This document shows positions 1 through 8,686 of a DNA stretch of 64,000 nt, piece after piece. Every line of letters starts with the position of its first letter. The stretch's first letter is position 1. Origin of the DNA: Synechococcus sp. UW140 (lineage in GTDB: Bacteria; Cyanobacteriota; Cyanobacteriia; PCC-6307; Cyanobiaceae); contig NZ_UCOB01000020.1 in assembly GCF_900474295.1 (NCBI RefSeq), positions 39,515 through 103,514 on the forward strand, in the 5' to 3' direction. Below the pieces are notes generated by a model, which was not told where the DNA came from, did not search any database, and was given only the letters and a program-made list of their open reading frames with translations. The position numbers were made by a program, and so were the translations under genes.

Positions 1-849
1 AGTGCTGGTGGAAAGAAGATCCGCCCCGGGATTGTTCTGCTCATTTCCCGGGCGCTGTCGACGGAAGGGGATCTCACAGCTCGGCATCGTCGGCTGGCCG
101 AGATCACTGAAATGATCCATACGGCCTCCCTCGTTCACGATGATGTCGTGGACGAAGCGGCGACGCGTCGTGGTGTGGCCACTGTGCACAGCCGCTTCAA
201 CCATCGTGTGGCGGTCCTCGCAGGCGACTTCTTGTTCGCACAGGCCAGCTGGCACCTCGCCAATCTCGACGATCTCGAGGTGGTGAAGCTGCTCAGCCGC
301 GTGATCATGGACCTTGCCGACGGCGAGGTGAAGCAGGGCCTCTTCCGCTACGACACTGGCCAATCCTTCGAGACTTACCTCGAGAAGAGCTACTGCAAGA
401 CGGCCTCTCTGATTGCGAACAGTGCACGTGCCGCTGGGGTCCTCAGTGACCAGACCCCCCAGCAACTCGATCAGCTTTATCGATTCGGCCGCCAGCTCGG
501 TCTTGCCTTTCAGGTGGTTGACGACATCCTTGATTTCACAGGCAGCGAGCAGCAGCTCGGCAAGCCCGCCGCCAGTGATTTAGCCAGCGGCCTTCTCACG
601 GCTCCAGCTCTCTATGCCTTGGAAGAGCAACCCGTCCTGGCTGGACTGATCGAACGTGAATTCAGCGGTGAAGGTGACCTCGAACAGGCCCTCGACTTGG
701 TGCGCGCTTCTGATGCCATTCCCCGCAGCCGTGCCCTCGCCGAAACCTTCGCCCGTGAGGCCCGTGAATCGCTGCAATGGCTTCCTGATTCACCCTCGCG
801 CCGCGCCTTGCTGGAGCTGCCTGAGTTTGTGCTCAGTCGCCTTTACTGA
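1..849 (+). CDS. sds: Solanesyl/polyprenyl diphosphate synthase (5' truncated)
   Basis: Trans-prenyltransferase that elongates isoprenoid diphosphates with IPP, probably making the plastoquinone side chain. The reading frame is open from base 1, so the N-terminus lies outside the window. The GGKKIRP substrate-binding motif is at the very start. The first Asp-rich motif (HDDVVDEA) follows, and the second (VVDDILDFTG) is near base 515. The C-terminus is intact and overlaps the convergent HAD gene by 7 bp. The family is certain; chain length (C45 solanesyl versus other) is inferred from cyanobacterial context. Confidence 0.88.
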   Translation, partial: SAGGKKIRPGIVLLISRALSTEGDLTARHRRLAEITEMIHTASLVHDDVVDEAATRRGVATVHSRFNHRVAVLAGDFLFAQASWHLANLDDLEVVKLLSRVIMDLADGEVKQGLFRYDTGQSFETYLEKSYCKTASLIANSARAAGVLSDQTPQQLDQLYRFGRQLGLAFQVVDDILDFTGSEQQLGKPAASDLASGLLTAPALYALEEQPVLAGLIEREFSGEGDLEQALDLVRASDAIPRSRALAETFAREARESLQWLPDSPSRRALLELPEFVLSRLY

Positions 850-1562
850 GTCTTCAACGCCGTTAGGACATCGTTCAGGCTTGCGATCGTCTGCCAGGCC
901 CCATCCTTCGGAAGGATGCCGCAATCCAGGTTGCTGCTATCTGGGTTCAGCACCCAGACATGGCACCCAGCGGCTAGAGCTGCATGCGTGCCGGCTGCAG
1001 AATCCTCGAAAGCCCAGCAGCTCGCGGCCTCGACGTCCAGCCGTTGGGCTGCCAGTAGAAAAGGATCAGGCGCCGGTTTGCCGGCCTCCAGGTTGGGATC
1101 ATCCCCGAGCACCCGGGTGGTGATTTGATTGATCCAGGGATGGCCAGCGGTCTTGTAGGCGACAGACTCATGGGCACTGCTGGTCACGAGTGCCATCGGC
1201 ATTTGGTGTTTGGCACACCAGCTCACAAGCTCTTCTGCACCGGCGTTTGGCTTCGCTGTCGGCAGCAGTTTTCGGGCGATGGGCTGCTGAATCGCGAGTA
1301 GTTCGTCGCTGCCAATCGACGCATCCAACCAACGCACCACCTGGTCGGCGCAGTCGCGACGGCGGCGTCCGCGCAACGCCAGCAGTTGGGCTTGCCTTAG
1401 CTGGGTGCCGAAATGGGCGGCAGCGGCTTCCCACGCTTGGCCATGCAGAGGTTCGGTGTTGAGCAAGAGCCCATCGAGATCAAACAGGCAGGCCTGGGGC
1501 AGCGTCTTCAATCCAGGCTTGTGTTGAGTGCTGTTCACGTGGGCTGTTGCAACCAGCTGCAT
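843..1562 (-). CDS. HAD-superfamily hydrolase (beta-phosphoglucomutase/phosphatase-like)
   Basis: Soluble HAD-family phosphatase or phosphomutase of 239 aa. Motif I FDLDGLLLNTEP holds the nucleophile Asp28 and the acid/base Asp30. Motif II is LVTSS, the motif III lysine lies in AGKPAPDPF, and motif IV is FEDSAAG. The helical cap between motifs I and II is typical of subfamily IA (phosphoglycolate phosphatase or beta-PGM type). The substrate cannot be told from sequence. It converges on the prenyl synthase with a 7-bp 3' overlap. The ATG at 1562 is used; the first ~20 residues lie before the conserved domain. Confidence 0.85.
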   Translation of the reverse strand: MQLVATAHVNSTQHKPGLKTLPQACLFDLDGLLLNTEPLHGQAWEAAAAHFGTQLRQAQLLALRGRRRRDCADQVVRWLDASIGSDELLAIQQPIARKLLPTAKPNAGAEELVSWCAKHQMPMALVTSSAHESVAYKTAGHPWINQITTRVLGDDPNLEAGKPAPDPFLLAAQRLDVEAASCWAFEDSAAGTHAALAAGCHVWVLNPDSSNLDCGILPKDGAWQTIASLNDVLTALKTQ

Positions 1563-1784
1563 GTGGCGCAGAAGCCGCCGATCACGGCCTCGGCTGAGAT
1601 GGACATCAGATCAGCTCCTTCCTGGCCGCTCCGTCTCCGCAGGCCTGTGTTCGCCAAGTTTGTTGGTGACCTCCAGTTCAGACAACAAAGTCAGGCACCT
1701 CTGGCAACGCTTGGCAACGACAGCACTTCCATCCTTGGGAGCTCTGGATAACCTTCCCGAGTGAGTGCTTGCAGGCCACGGGCG

Positions 1785-3755
1785 ATGAGTGAAGCTTCCA
1801 CGATCGAATCAGTGCTGCATGAACAGCGCGTGTTTGCCCCTCCTACCGATCTTGCCTCCAAGGCCAGTATCGGCAGCATGGAGGCCTATCGGGCTCTGGC
1901 AGACGCTGCTGCGCAGGATCCCGATCGCTTCTGGGGAAATGCGGCACGCAAAGAGCTGCACTGGTTTGAGCCTTTTCACACCGTGCTCGATTGGAGTGAT
2001 GCCCCGTTTGCCAAGTGGTTCGATGGTGGCAAGACCAACCTCGCCTACAACTGTCTCGATCGGCATGTCGATGGCCCCAAGGCCGACAAGACGGCGTTGA
2101 TCTGGGAGGGGGAGCCTGGTGACGTGCGCCGGTTTACCTATCGCGAGCTGCATGCAGAGGTGTGTCGTGCCGCCAATGCCCTGAAAGGGATGGGCCTTGG
2201 CAAGGGTGATCTTGTGGCTCTCTATATGCCAATGATCCCCGAGGCTGCCATCGCCATGTTGGCCTGCGCCCGGATCGGAGCCCCTCACTCGGTGGTGTTT
2301 GGGGGCTTTTCCGCCGAAGCCCTTCGTGATCGTCTCATCGATGGTGAGGCCAAAGCGGTGATCACTGCAGATGGTGGATTCCGCAAAGACAAAGCTGTTG
2401 CGCTCAAGCCAGCGGTGGATGCGGCCTTGGCCGATGGTGCCTGTCCAAGCGTGCAGTCTGTGCTTGTGGTGCAGCGCACCAAGGATGCAGTGACCATGGC
2501 CGAGGGCCGTGATGTTTGGTGGCATGACGTCGTACCTAGTCAGGCCAGTGATTGCCCGGCCGAACCGATGGAGAGCGAAGACCGTCTGTTTGTGCTTTAC
2601 ACCTCTGGCTCCACAGGAAAACCAAAGGGAGTGGTGCACACCACTGCCGGCTACAACCTCTGGGCTCACCTCACCTTCCAGTGGATCTTCGACATCAAAG
2701 ACGACGACGTCTTCTGGTGCACAGCGGATGTGGGCTGGATCACCGGCCACAGTTACATCGTCTACGGCCCTCTCTCCAATGGCGCCACCAGCGTGATGTA
2801 TGAGGGGGCTCCGCGTCCTTCCAAGCCGGGAGCCTTCTGGGAGCTGATTCAGAAGCACGGCATCACCATCTTCTACACGGCCCCAACAGCGATCCGTGCC
2901 TTCATGAAGAGTGGCCGATCCGTGCCTGATCAGTACGACATGCGCAGCCTGCGCTTGCTTGGCACCGTCGGCGAGCCGATCAATCCCGAGGCCTGGATGT
3001 GGTACCGCGACGTGATTGGCGGCCATCGCTGTCCAATCGTTGACACCTGGTGGCAGACCGAAACCGGCGGCGTGATGATTAGTCCACTGCCTGGGGCCAC
3101 TCCCACCAAGCCGGGATCGGCCACGCTTCCTTTACCTGGCATTCAGGCCGATGTGGTGGATGCCGAAGGCAACAGCGTTGGTGCTGATCAGGGTGGGTAC
3201 CTGGTCGTTCGTCAGCCCTGGCCAGGGATGATGCGCACTGTGCATGGCAATCCGAAGCGCTTCCGTGAGAGCTACTGGGAGCATCTCAGCCTTGCCGACG
3301 GCAGCCGCATCTATTTCGCCGGTGATGGGGCCCGTCGCGACAGTGATGGCTACTTCTGGGTCATGGGCCGGGTGGATGACGTGATCAATGTCTCTGGTCA
3401 CCGCCTGGGCACGATGGAGATTGAATCCGCTCTGGTCAGCCATCCTGCCGTTGCTGAAGCCGCTGTGGTGGGAAGGCCTGATGATCTCAAGGGCGAGGCC
3501 ATCGTGGCTTTCGTCACCCTTGAGCTGGGGCGTGAAGGATCTGACGCGCTTGTGGCTGAGCTGAGGGCCCATGTGGGCCAGGAGATCGGTCCGATCGCCA
3601 GGCCCGATGAGATCCGCTGCAGTGATGCTCTCCCCAAAACTCGCAGCGGAAAGATCATGCGACGGATTCTTCGGGCTCTCGCCGCCGGAGAAGAAGTGAG
3701 TGGAGACACCAGCACCCTGGAGGATCGCTCGGTTCTCGATCGTCTCCGGGCCTGA
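1785..3755 (+). CDS. acs: Acetyl-CoA synthetase (AMP-forming)
   Basis: Converts acetate, ATP and CoA to acetyl-CoA via acetyl-adenylate; a 656-aa enzyme of normal length for Acs. The ANL-family P-loop [11 protein letters not shown] is near residue 271, the adenylate motif WWQTETGG near 425, and the C-terminal [11 protein letters not shown] carries the catalytic, acetylation-prone lysine near 623. An in-frame GTG exists at 1761, but ATG 1785 fits the usual N-terminus. It is monocistronic, followed by a convergent TerB-like gene. Its probable role is acetate salvage. Confidence 0.95.
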   Translation: MSEASTIESVLHEQRVFAPPTDLASKASIGSMEAYRALADAAAQDPDRFWGNAARKELHWFEPFHTVLDWSDAPFAKWFDGGKTNLAYNCLDRHVDGPKADKTALIWEGEPGDVRRFTYRELHAEVCRAANALKGMGLGKGDLVALYMPMIPEAAIAMLACARIGAPHSVVFGGFSAEALRDRLIDGEAKAVITADGGFRKDKAVALKPAVDAALADGACPSVQSVLVVQRTKDAVTMAEGRDVWWHDVVPSQASDCPAEPMESEDRLFVLYTSGSTGKPKGVVHTTAGYNLWAHLTFQWIFDIKDDDVFWCTADVGWITGHSYIVYGPLSNGATSVMYEGAPRPSKPGAFWELIQKHGITIFYTAPTAIRAFMKSGRSVPDQYDMRSLRLLGTVGEPINPEAWMWYRDVIGGHRCPIVDTWWQTETGGVMISPLPGATPTKPGSATLPLPGIQADVVDAEGNSVGADQGGYLVVRQPWPGMMRTVHGNPKRFRESYWEHLSLADGSRIYFAGDGARRDSDGYFWVMGRVDDVINVSGHRLGTMEIESALVSHPAVAEAAVVGRPDDLKGEAIVAFVTLELGREGSDALVAELRAHVGQEIGPIARPDEIRCSDALPKTRSGKIMRRILRALAAGEEVSGDTSTLEDRSVLDRLRA

Positions 3756-3780
3756 AGCCTGCAAGGAACAACGTCTGGGA

Positions 3781-4254
3781 TCAGAGGCCGGGAATCTCTG
3801 GTCCCATCAGGGCCGGGTCGGGCCATCCTCCTTCGCCGAGCAGGGCATCGCCAATCAGCTGTAGAAGGCTTTTGCCTTGCTTCAGCTCTGTTTTCGCAGA
3901 CCACTCAATTTCATTGAGCTCCTCGTTCGTTAAGCCCAGGGCGGCCACCAGTTCTCGGTAAGCCGATCGTTCGCCTGCGTTGATGTCTTGTGTGTCTTCG
4001 GGGTTGCGTGACACGCCTGCCACCAGGCAGGCAATACGGGCCGCTAGGCAGCGTTCTCCCTCGCTGCTGAGCTGGTCCGCCAGGTGCGCCAGTGTGGGTA
4101 GGTTGGCATTGCCGCTCTCTGTGGCTGCCTGAAGCCCAAGGCGTTGGGGAAGCTCCTCAATCATCTTGGCTTCGTCGTCGGAGATGGCCCCGTCGCTCAG
4201 GGCAATCACCTGGGCAATCTGAAGCAGGGCAATATCACTTGTGCTCGCCATCAC
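3781..4254 (-). CDS. TerB-like domain protein
   Basis: A 157-aa soluble, all-helical, acidic protein. The N-terminal segment (ALLQIAQVIALSDGAISDDE) resembles the TerB/DjlA-N helical domain, which often carries an acidic metal-binding DG-x-I-x-x-x-E loop. No catalytic motif is visible. It lies between acs (convergent) and the divergent VOC gene at 4390. The function is unknown; the family assignment rests only on the N-terminal pattern. Confidence 0.6.
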   Translation of the reverse strand: MMASTSDIALLQIAQVIALSDGAISDDEAKMIEELPQRLGLQAATESGNANLPTLAHLADQLSSEGERCLAARIACLVAGVSRNPEDTQDINAGERSAYRELVAALGLTNEELNEIEWSAKTELKQGKSLLQLIGDALLGEGGWPDPALMGPEIPGL

Positions 4255-4389
4255 GGCATGTCTGCGATCTCTCAGTCAGCTTATGCGGGGTGAATCGGTT
4301 GGATTGCGTGGTTCACCGGGGCTTCTTTTGGTTTCACCAGACCTTCTCCTGTCAGCCCGTCATCATGCTTCCATCAGCCGTCCTCAACC

Positions 4390-4824
4390 ATGAAGGGCAA
4401 GTCTCACGTCAGCGATCGCTATCACCACCAGGGCATCCCGACGACGGCGTGCCGCCTTGGCGAGCACGACAGTTCCACCTTTCAGATGTACAGCTCGGGA
4501 GGGGAGGATCCGGCTGGATTTCGGATTCAGTATCACCGCTTCGAGCCAGGTAGCAGCCTTCACCCTTTGATTCAGACCGTTCCGCACGTTGCCTTCAAGG
4601 TCGACAATCTCGATACTGCGATTGAAGGTGAGCACTTGCTGCTCGATCCTTATGAGCCATTTGAGGGGTTCAAGGTGGCCATGATCGAAGACGATGGTGC
4701 CCCAATCGAGCTGATTGAAACGGACCTGAGCGAGGAAGAGATCTGGGGCGAAGCAAAGGCCAATTCGGTGATTTATCCAGAAGCGGTGGTGCCCATCTGC
4801 GCCCAGGACGCAATCAGCTGCTGA
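4390..4824 (+). CDS. VOC/glyoxalase-like protein
   Basis: A 144-aa soluble protein. The motif PHVAFKVDNLDTAIEG followed by a beta-strand and GAPIELIETD is the pattern of the vicinal-oxygen-chelate fold (HVAF...PIELIE, one beta-alpha-beta-beta-beta module), with His and Glu as likely metal ligands. The start ATG lies 135 bp from the divergent TerB-like gene. Its 3' end overlaps the convergent DUF1350 gene by 52 bp, an unusually long overlap. The substrate is unknown. Confidence 0.7.
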   Translation: MKGKSHVSDRYHHQGIPTTACRLGEHDSSTFQMYSSGGEDPAGFRIQYHRFEPGSSLHPLIQTVPHVAFKVDNLDTAIEGEHLLLDPYEPFEGFKVAMIEDDGAPIELIETDLSEEEIWGEAKANSVIYPEAVVPICAQDAISC

Positions 4825-5522
4825 AGCTGTTCCACCTGTTGTAGCCGTTGCTGGCCCTCAGCCCAGTCTCCAAGGAGCTGTCGCCTCAGCCCTGCGCTAG
4901 CCGGTGTGAGGTGATCACCGGCTAGCTGGAGTGTTTCGCTCGCATCATGCGGACGTGACCGCAGCGCTGTCAGCAAACTGCTGCTCTGATCGAGTTCGTC
5001 ATCCTTGAAACGCACCACCAAATTGGTGGGTTGGTGATAGTGGCGCTCGATCAGTCGCAGCGTTTCCTGCGGACTGGGGCTGAATTCCGTTTTCAGGCCA
5101 AGCCTGGTTTCTACGGCGCCGAGCAGGGGAATGGACTGATCGGCGGTGAAATTGTTGAAGCTCAGCGCCACCATGGCCTTGCTGCTTCGGCCGCCATCAG
5201 GGGCGAGCAAGTGAAGTTTGCAGCCCAGGCTGTGACCAAGCCGAAGCGATGGATCCAGGCGAGTGCCAAGTCTGTTCAGCAACTGGCGCCGACATTGACG
5301 CAGGCTGTCCCAGGCCTGTCTGGCCTGAAGCTGATGGTCCAGCCCAGGCACATAGCTCCAGGCATGGACGGCCAGATTGCGTGAGGCCAGCCCTTCCAGC
5401 AACCGGCGATAACTGATCTGCGGTGTGGCGGCCAGATAACTCCCCCCGATGAAATCCACCACGGCGCTGGGTCGGGAGGGCCACAGGCACCAGCAGTCAT
5501 CCAGCCGGCGCCAAGTGCTCAT
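4773..5522 (-). CDS. DUF1350 family protein (alpha/beta-hydrolase-like)
   Basis: A 249-aa protein of the DUF1350 family found in cyanobacteria and plastids. The N-terminus (VVDFIGGSYLAATPQISYRRLLEGL) is characteristic. A GHSLGC segment follows near residue 98, resembling the nucleophile elbow G-x-S-x-G with Cys in the last position. Its start overlaps the prxQ stop by 4 nt (ATGA), so the two are probably translationally coupled. No experimentally based function is known to me. Confidence 0.75.
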   Translation of the reverse strand: MSTWRRLDDCWCLWPSRPSAVVDFIGGSYLAATPQISYRRLLEGLASRNLAVHAWSYVPGLDHQLQARQAWDSLRQCRRQLLNRLGTRLDPSLRLGHSLGCKLHLLAPDGGRSSKAMVALSFNNFTADQSIPLLGAVETRLGLKTEFSPSPQETLRLIERHYHQPTNLVVRFKDDELDQSSSLLTALRSRPHDASETLQLAGDHLTPASAGLRRQLLGDWAEGQQRLQQVEQLQQLIASWAQMGTTASG

Positions 5523-5980
5523 GCCTTGGTGTGCAGCGACTGCACAATCTGCTGGGCCTGGCGCACATGGGCGGGACCATCGAGCAGGTTGTTGAACACA
5601 TGACGGATCACGCCGTCCCCATCAATGACATAGGTGACGCGAGAGGGCAGCAGGCCTAGGGTCTTGGGCACTCCGAAGGCGCGGCGCAGGCTCTGATCAG
5701 CGTCGCTTAGCAGCGGGAAAGGCAGCTTGTAGCGCTCGGCGAAACGACGATGGCTGATGGCATCGTCGCCACTGACACCCCACACCTGCGCACCGAGTGT
5801 CTGCATCTCGCCATGGGAATCCCGGAAGCCGCAAGCTTCTGCGGTGCAGCCTGGAGTGTCGTCTTTCGGATAGAAGAACAGCACCAGGATGGTTCCGTTG
5901 CGATCCCCGATGTTGCAGATGTTGCCGTCTTGATCCTCACGGCTGATCGAGGGGGCGCGGTCACCAACAGTGAGAGGCAT
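5519..5980 (-). CDS. prxQ: Peroxiredoxin Q/BCP
   Basis: Thiol peroxidase that reduces hydrogen and organic peroxides using thioredoxin; 153 aa, standard PrxQ length. The active site FFYPKDDTPGCTAEACGFRD has peroxidatic Cys45 and the PrxQ-type resolving Cys50 five residues later. It is the first gene of a two-gene unit with the DUF1350 protein (4-nt overlap). It is transcribed divergently from the exonuclease gene at 6064. Confidence 0.92.
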   Translation of the reverse strand: MPLTVGDRAPSISREDQDGNICNIGDRNGTILVLFFYPKDDTPGCTAEACGFRDSHGEMQTLGAQVWGVSGDDAISHRRFAERYKLPFPLLSDADQSLRRAFGVPKTLGLLPSRVTYVIDGDGVIRHVFNNLLDGPAHVRQAQQIVQSLHTKA

Positions 5981-6063
5981 CTCTTGGGCCTAAACATCGA
6001 GACCGCACCCTAGGAATTGGTTGCGAAGGGCGGAGAATGGGAGCAGCTGGGCGATGCATGCGC

Positions 6064-6984
6064 ATGGAGAATCAGTCGGTTCCTGGTCAACTCGACCTGC
6101 TGGCCTTCACGGGCGATCCCTCATCCGCTCAGTCCTTGCCAGATCCGCAGCCCGAGACGGTGTCAGCTCCGTTGGCTGAAGGGCAGCCAGAGGCGAACGT
6201 GGGGCGGGATCAGGATTCAACACCCGAGACGGTGCCTGCAACTGAACACGATCCGGCGCAGGGCCAGAGCCAAACCACAACAGTGCCCAGCACTCTGCTG
6301 ATCCTCGATACGGAAACCACGGGCCTCAACCCAGACAGCGATCACTGTGTTGAAGTTGGCGCCATCCTTTTTGACGTCTCAAGCCGGCAGGTGTTGGCAC
6401 AGCTCTCGTTCTTGTTGCCGGTGCAGGCCAATGCTGCGGAGCCGATCAACCGCATTCCCGCGTTTGTCACCAGCGTGGCTCAGCCCTGGGCAGCGGCACT
6501 CCAGTATTTCCAGACCCTGGTTGATGCAGCAGATGTTCTCGTAGCTCACAACGCAGCCTTCGACCGTCAGTGGTTCGGTCGCGGCCACCTGCCGCCGATT
6601 TCGAAGCCCTGGTTATGCAGCATGGAGGAGATGCGATGGCCTGCAGACCGTCAGCTTCGCCCCCGGCCATCCGTGCGCGATCTGGCCCTGGCGTATGACA
6701 TTCCTGTGTGGGCAGCCCATCGGGCCCTCACCGATTGCATCTATCTCGCTGACGTCTTTCGACGCTGTGACGATCTTGAACAACGCTTGGTCCACGGCCT
6801 GGAGCCTCGCAGTTTGTTCAAAGCTCAGGTGAGCTACGACGAGCGCCATCTCGCCCGAGACGCTGGTTTCCGCTGGAATGACCCGGTGGCGGGTGCTTGG
6901 ACGCGTCGACTCAGTGCCAGGGAAGCTGAGGCTCTGAGCTTTGCGGTGCAGAAACTCGACACGACGCTACCGATGGCCTCCTGA
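6064..6984 (+). CDS. DEDD 3'-5' exonuclease (DnaQ-like)
   Basis: A 306-aa protein with an RNase T/DnaQ exonuclease domain: Exo I LILDTETTGL (around residues 79-88), Exo II VLVAHNAAFDRQWF, and Exo III HRALTDCIYLADVF, which gives the DEDDh catalytic set. An acidic, Gln/Pro-rich linker of about 75 aa precedes it. A C-terminal module of about 55 aa (ARDAGFRWN...WTRRL) follows, similar to ones seen in other cyanobacterial DnaQ-like proteins. Upstream in-frame ATGs at 6037 and 6058 exist; 6064 is chosen because the residues before it look uninformative. It may act in repair or RNA turnover rather than as the replicative proofreader. Confidence 0.85.
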   Translation: MENQSVPGQLDLLAFTGDPSSAQSLPDPQPETVSAPLAEGQPEANVGRDQDSTPETVPATEHDPAQGQSQTTTVPSTLLILDTETTGLNPDSDHCVEVGAILFDVSSRQVLAQLSFLLPVQANAAEPINRIPAFVTSVAQPWAAALQYFQTLVDAADVLVAHNAAFDRQWFGRGHLPPISKPWLCSMEEMRWPADRQLRPRPSVRDLALAYDIPVWAAHRALTDCIYLADVFRRCDDLEQRLVHGLEPRSLFKAQVSYDERHLARDAGFRWNDPVAGAWTRRLSAREAEALSFAVQKLDTTLPMAS

Positions 6985-7062
6985 TCACAGGATTTGCTTT
7001 ATCAGTTGGAAACCTCCCCGCAGGTTTCGTGCGCTTGCCCATCCAGTCTTCAGGCTGGTGGT

Positions 7063-7389
7063 ATGGCTGCGCTTCCACGCAAAATCCATCGGCTCCGCAA
7101 GCCTGCCCAGCATCAAGCTGTGCAGATTGATCTGCCCCGTATGCGCCTGCAGGCATGGCAGCGCGTGCGCACCTGGGCGCGGCTCATCCGTGAAGCCGAG
7201 CAGCTTTGGCATGTTGATGTCAGGGAACTGAAGCGTCTTGGTGCTTTGGAGTTATCTCAGCTCCTCGGTGAAATCCCACCATCGCAACGCCTGCGCGTGA
7301 ATCGATGGTTGAAAGGTTATGCCGCATCCACACGACTCCATTGCAGTGATGAGGAGTCGTCAGGGGCTGAAACGCATCGAGGCGGGTAA
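7063..7389 (+). CDS. Conserved hypothetical protein, basic helical
   Basis: A 108-aa Arg-rich soluble protein (IDLPRMRLQAWQRVRTWARLI) that I do not recognise. Amphipathic helices and a leucine-rich middle (LKRLGALELSQLLGEIP) suggest a small helical domain, possibly nucleic-acid or ribosome binding. The frame is open from about 6994, but ATG 7063 begins a more typical N-terminus. It ends just before the pstS promoter region. Function unknown. Confidence 0.55.
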   Translation: MAALPRKIHRLRKPAQHQAVQIDLPRMRLQAWQRVRTWARLIREAEQLWHVDVRELKRLGALELSQLLGEIPPSQRLRVNRWLKGYAASTRLHCSDEESSGAETHRGG

Positions 7390-7403
7390 AGGCACGGTTA
7401 ATG

Positions 7404-7457
7404 GCTGGCACTAAATAATAGCCAGCTCTTAAATTATTCCTAACGACTGTCGTTCTT
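7404..7457 (+). promoter_or_regulatory. Candidate Pho box and hairpin upstream of pstS
   Basis: An inverted repeat GCTGGC (7404-7409)/GCCAGC (7421-7426) is followed by CTTAAATT (7428-7435) and CCTAACGA (7439-7446), two 8-mers spaced 11 bp start to start. Cyanobacterial PhoB boxes are tandem (C/T)TTAA(C/A)(C/T)(T/A) repeats with 3-bp gaps. The first copy fits fully and the second has two mismatches; a third (7450-7457) is poor. The position 45-75 bp before pstS is suitable. Confidence 0.4.
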
Positions 7458-7501
7458 TACTTTCGCTATTCATTGGTGGCCTATTTCTCTTAAGGCCTGC
7501 T

Positions 7502-8476
7502 ATGAGCTTCGCTAAGAAGACTCTGATTTTTTCTTCCCTGCTTGCTCTGGGTGCCGGTATGGCTGCTTCGGCGGCTCCCCGTCTGAATGGCGCCGGCGCA
7601 ACATTTCCCGCCAAAATGTATCAGCGCTGGTTCGCTGAGCTGGCTAAGTCTGGTGGCCCTAAGGTCAACTACCAGGCAGTAGGTTCCGGTTCCGGACGTA
7701 AAGCATTCATTGATCAGACTGTCAATTTCGGTGCATCTGATGACCCGATGAAGGTCACCGATATGGCGAAAGTCAAGCGCGGTGTGGTTCAGATCCCGAT
7801 GGTTGGCGGCACGATCGCATTTGGTTACAACTATCCCGGCTGCAATCTCAAGCTCACTCAGGAGCAGGCCGTCAAAGTTGCCATGGGGCAAATCAATAAC
7901 TGGAAGCAGGTGGGATGTAAGCCCGGGAAAATGGTTTGGGTGCACCGTTCCGATGGCTCCGGTACCACCAAGGCTTTCACGAACTCCATGCAGGCCTTCT
8001 CTAAGACCTGGACCCTCGGCACTGGTAAGTCGGTGAAGTGGCCCTCGGGTGTGGGTGCCAAGGGCAACTCGGGCGTTGCCGGTGTGATTAAAAACACCAA
8101 GGGTGCGATCGGTTACGTCAACCAGTCGTATATCAAAGGCAGTGTGGTTGCTGCGGCTGTCCAGAACAAGTCTGGTGAATACGTCAAGCCCAGTTTTGCT
8201 TCCGGAGCCAAGGCATTGAATGGCATCAAGCTTGATGCCAACCTCGCCGGCAAGAACCCAAACCCGACGGCCAAGGGTGCTTACCCGATCGCCACTCTGA
8301 CTTGGGTGCTGGCTTACAAGACCGGCAATGGCTCGAATACCGCCGCGATCAGGAAGGCCTTCAACTTCATGTTGAGCGACCAAGCGCAAGCGAAGGCTGA
8401 CGACCTCGGTTTTGTCCCTCTCAAGGGCGCCATCCTCAGCAAGGCCCGTGCTGCTGTGAACAAAATCAGCAAGTGA
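7502..8476 (+). CDS. pstS: Phosphate ABC transporter substrate-binding protein
   Basis: Periplasmic high-affinity phosphate-binding protein, 324 aa. It has an N-terminal Sec signal peptide (FAKKTLIFSSLLALGAGMAASA, cleavage near residue 24). The PstS phosphate-binding segments follow: GAGATFPAKMYQRWF, the SGSG loop (GSGSGRKAF), GASDDPM and HRSDGSGTTKAFT. No pstCAB genes are adjacent, so this is a stand-alone pstS as is common in marine Synechococcus. It is followed by a strong terminator and then ptrA, so it is probably induced by phosphate starvation. Confidence 0.96.
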   Translation: MSFAKKTLIFSSLLALGAGMAASAAPRLNGAGATFPAKMYQRWFAELAKSGGPKVNYQAVGSGSGRKAFIDQTVNFGASDDPMKVTDMAKVKRGVVQIPMVGGTIAFGYNYPGCNLKLTQEQAVKVAMGQINNWKQVGCKPGKMVWVHRSDGSGTTKAFTNSMQAFSKTWTLGTGKSVKWPSGVGAKGNSGVAGVIKNTKGAIGYVNQSYIKGSVVAAAVQNKSGEYVKPSFASGAKALNGIKLDANLAGKNPNPTAKGAYPIATLTWVLAYKTGNGSNTAAIRKAFNFMLSDQAQAKADDLGFVPLKGAILSKARAAVNKISK

Positions 8477-8525
8477 TCTTGGCCTGGGTCCGTCTTTCGA
8501 GGCGGGCCTGCATCCATGATCGTTT

Positions 8526-8581
8526 GGCCTCATTGTTCACTCCCTTGGATGTTTCATCGCTGGGGGGATGAGGCCTTTTTT
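8526..8581 (+). terminator. Rho-independent terminator of pstS
   Basis: A perfect 8-bp outer stem GGCCTCAT (8526-8533)/ATGAGGCC (8568-8575) encloses an inner hairpin (GATG-TTT-CATC flanked by CCC/GGG). It is immediately followed by six T residues. It lies 49 bp after the pstS stop. Confidence 0.8.
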
Positions 8582-8589
8582 CTTTGAAG

Positions 8590-8620
8590 GCATCACCTTA
8601 ATCAGCTGTTAAGGTGATGC
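8590..8620. promoter_or_regulatory. Perfect 12-bp inverted repeat upstream of ptrA
   Basis: GCATCACCTTAA (8590-8601) and TTAAGGTGATGC (8609-8620) are exact reverse complements separated by 7 bp. The two TTAA cores are 11 bp apart, the period of cyanobacterial Pho boxes. No T-run follows, and the pstS terminator already ends at 8581. It is therefore more likely an operator in the ptrA promoter than a terminator. The regulator (PhoB, PtrA itself, or another) is not determined. Confidence 0.55.
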
Positions 8621-8686
8621 TCTCCTTCCCTTTGCCTAAAAGGTTCAAAGGGGTGATTAACTTCAGTCGAAGTTGAATTCAACGAC

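Noticed and set aside
8590..8620. Second pstS terminator
   Set aside because: There is no T-run and the pstS terminator is complete upstream; better explained as an operator.
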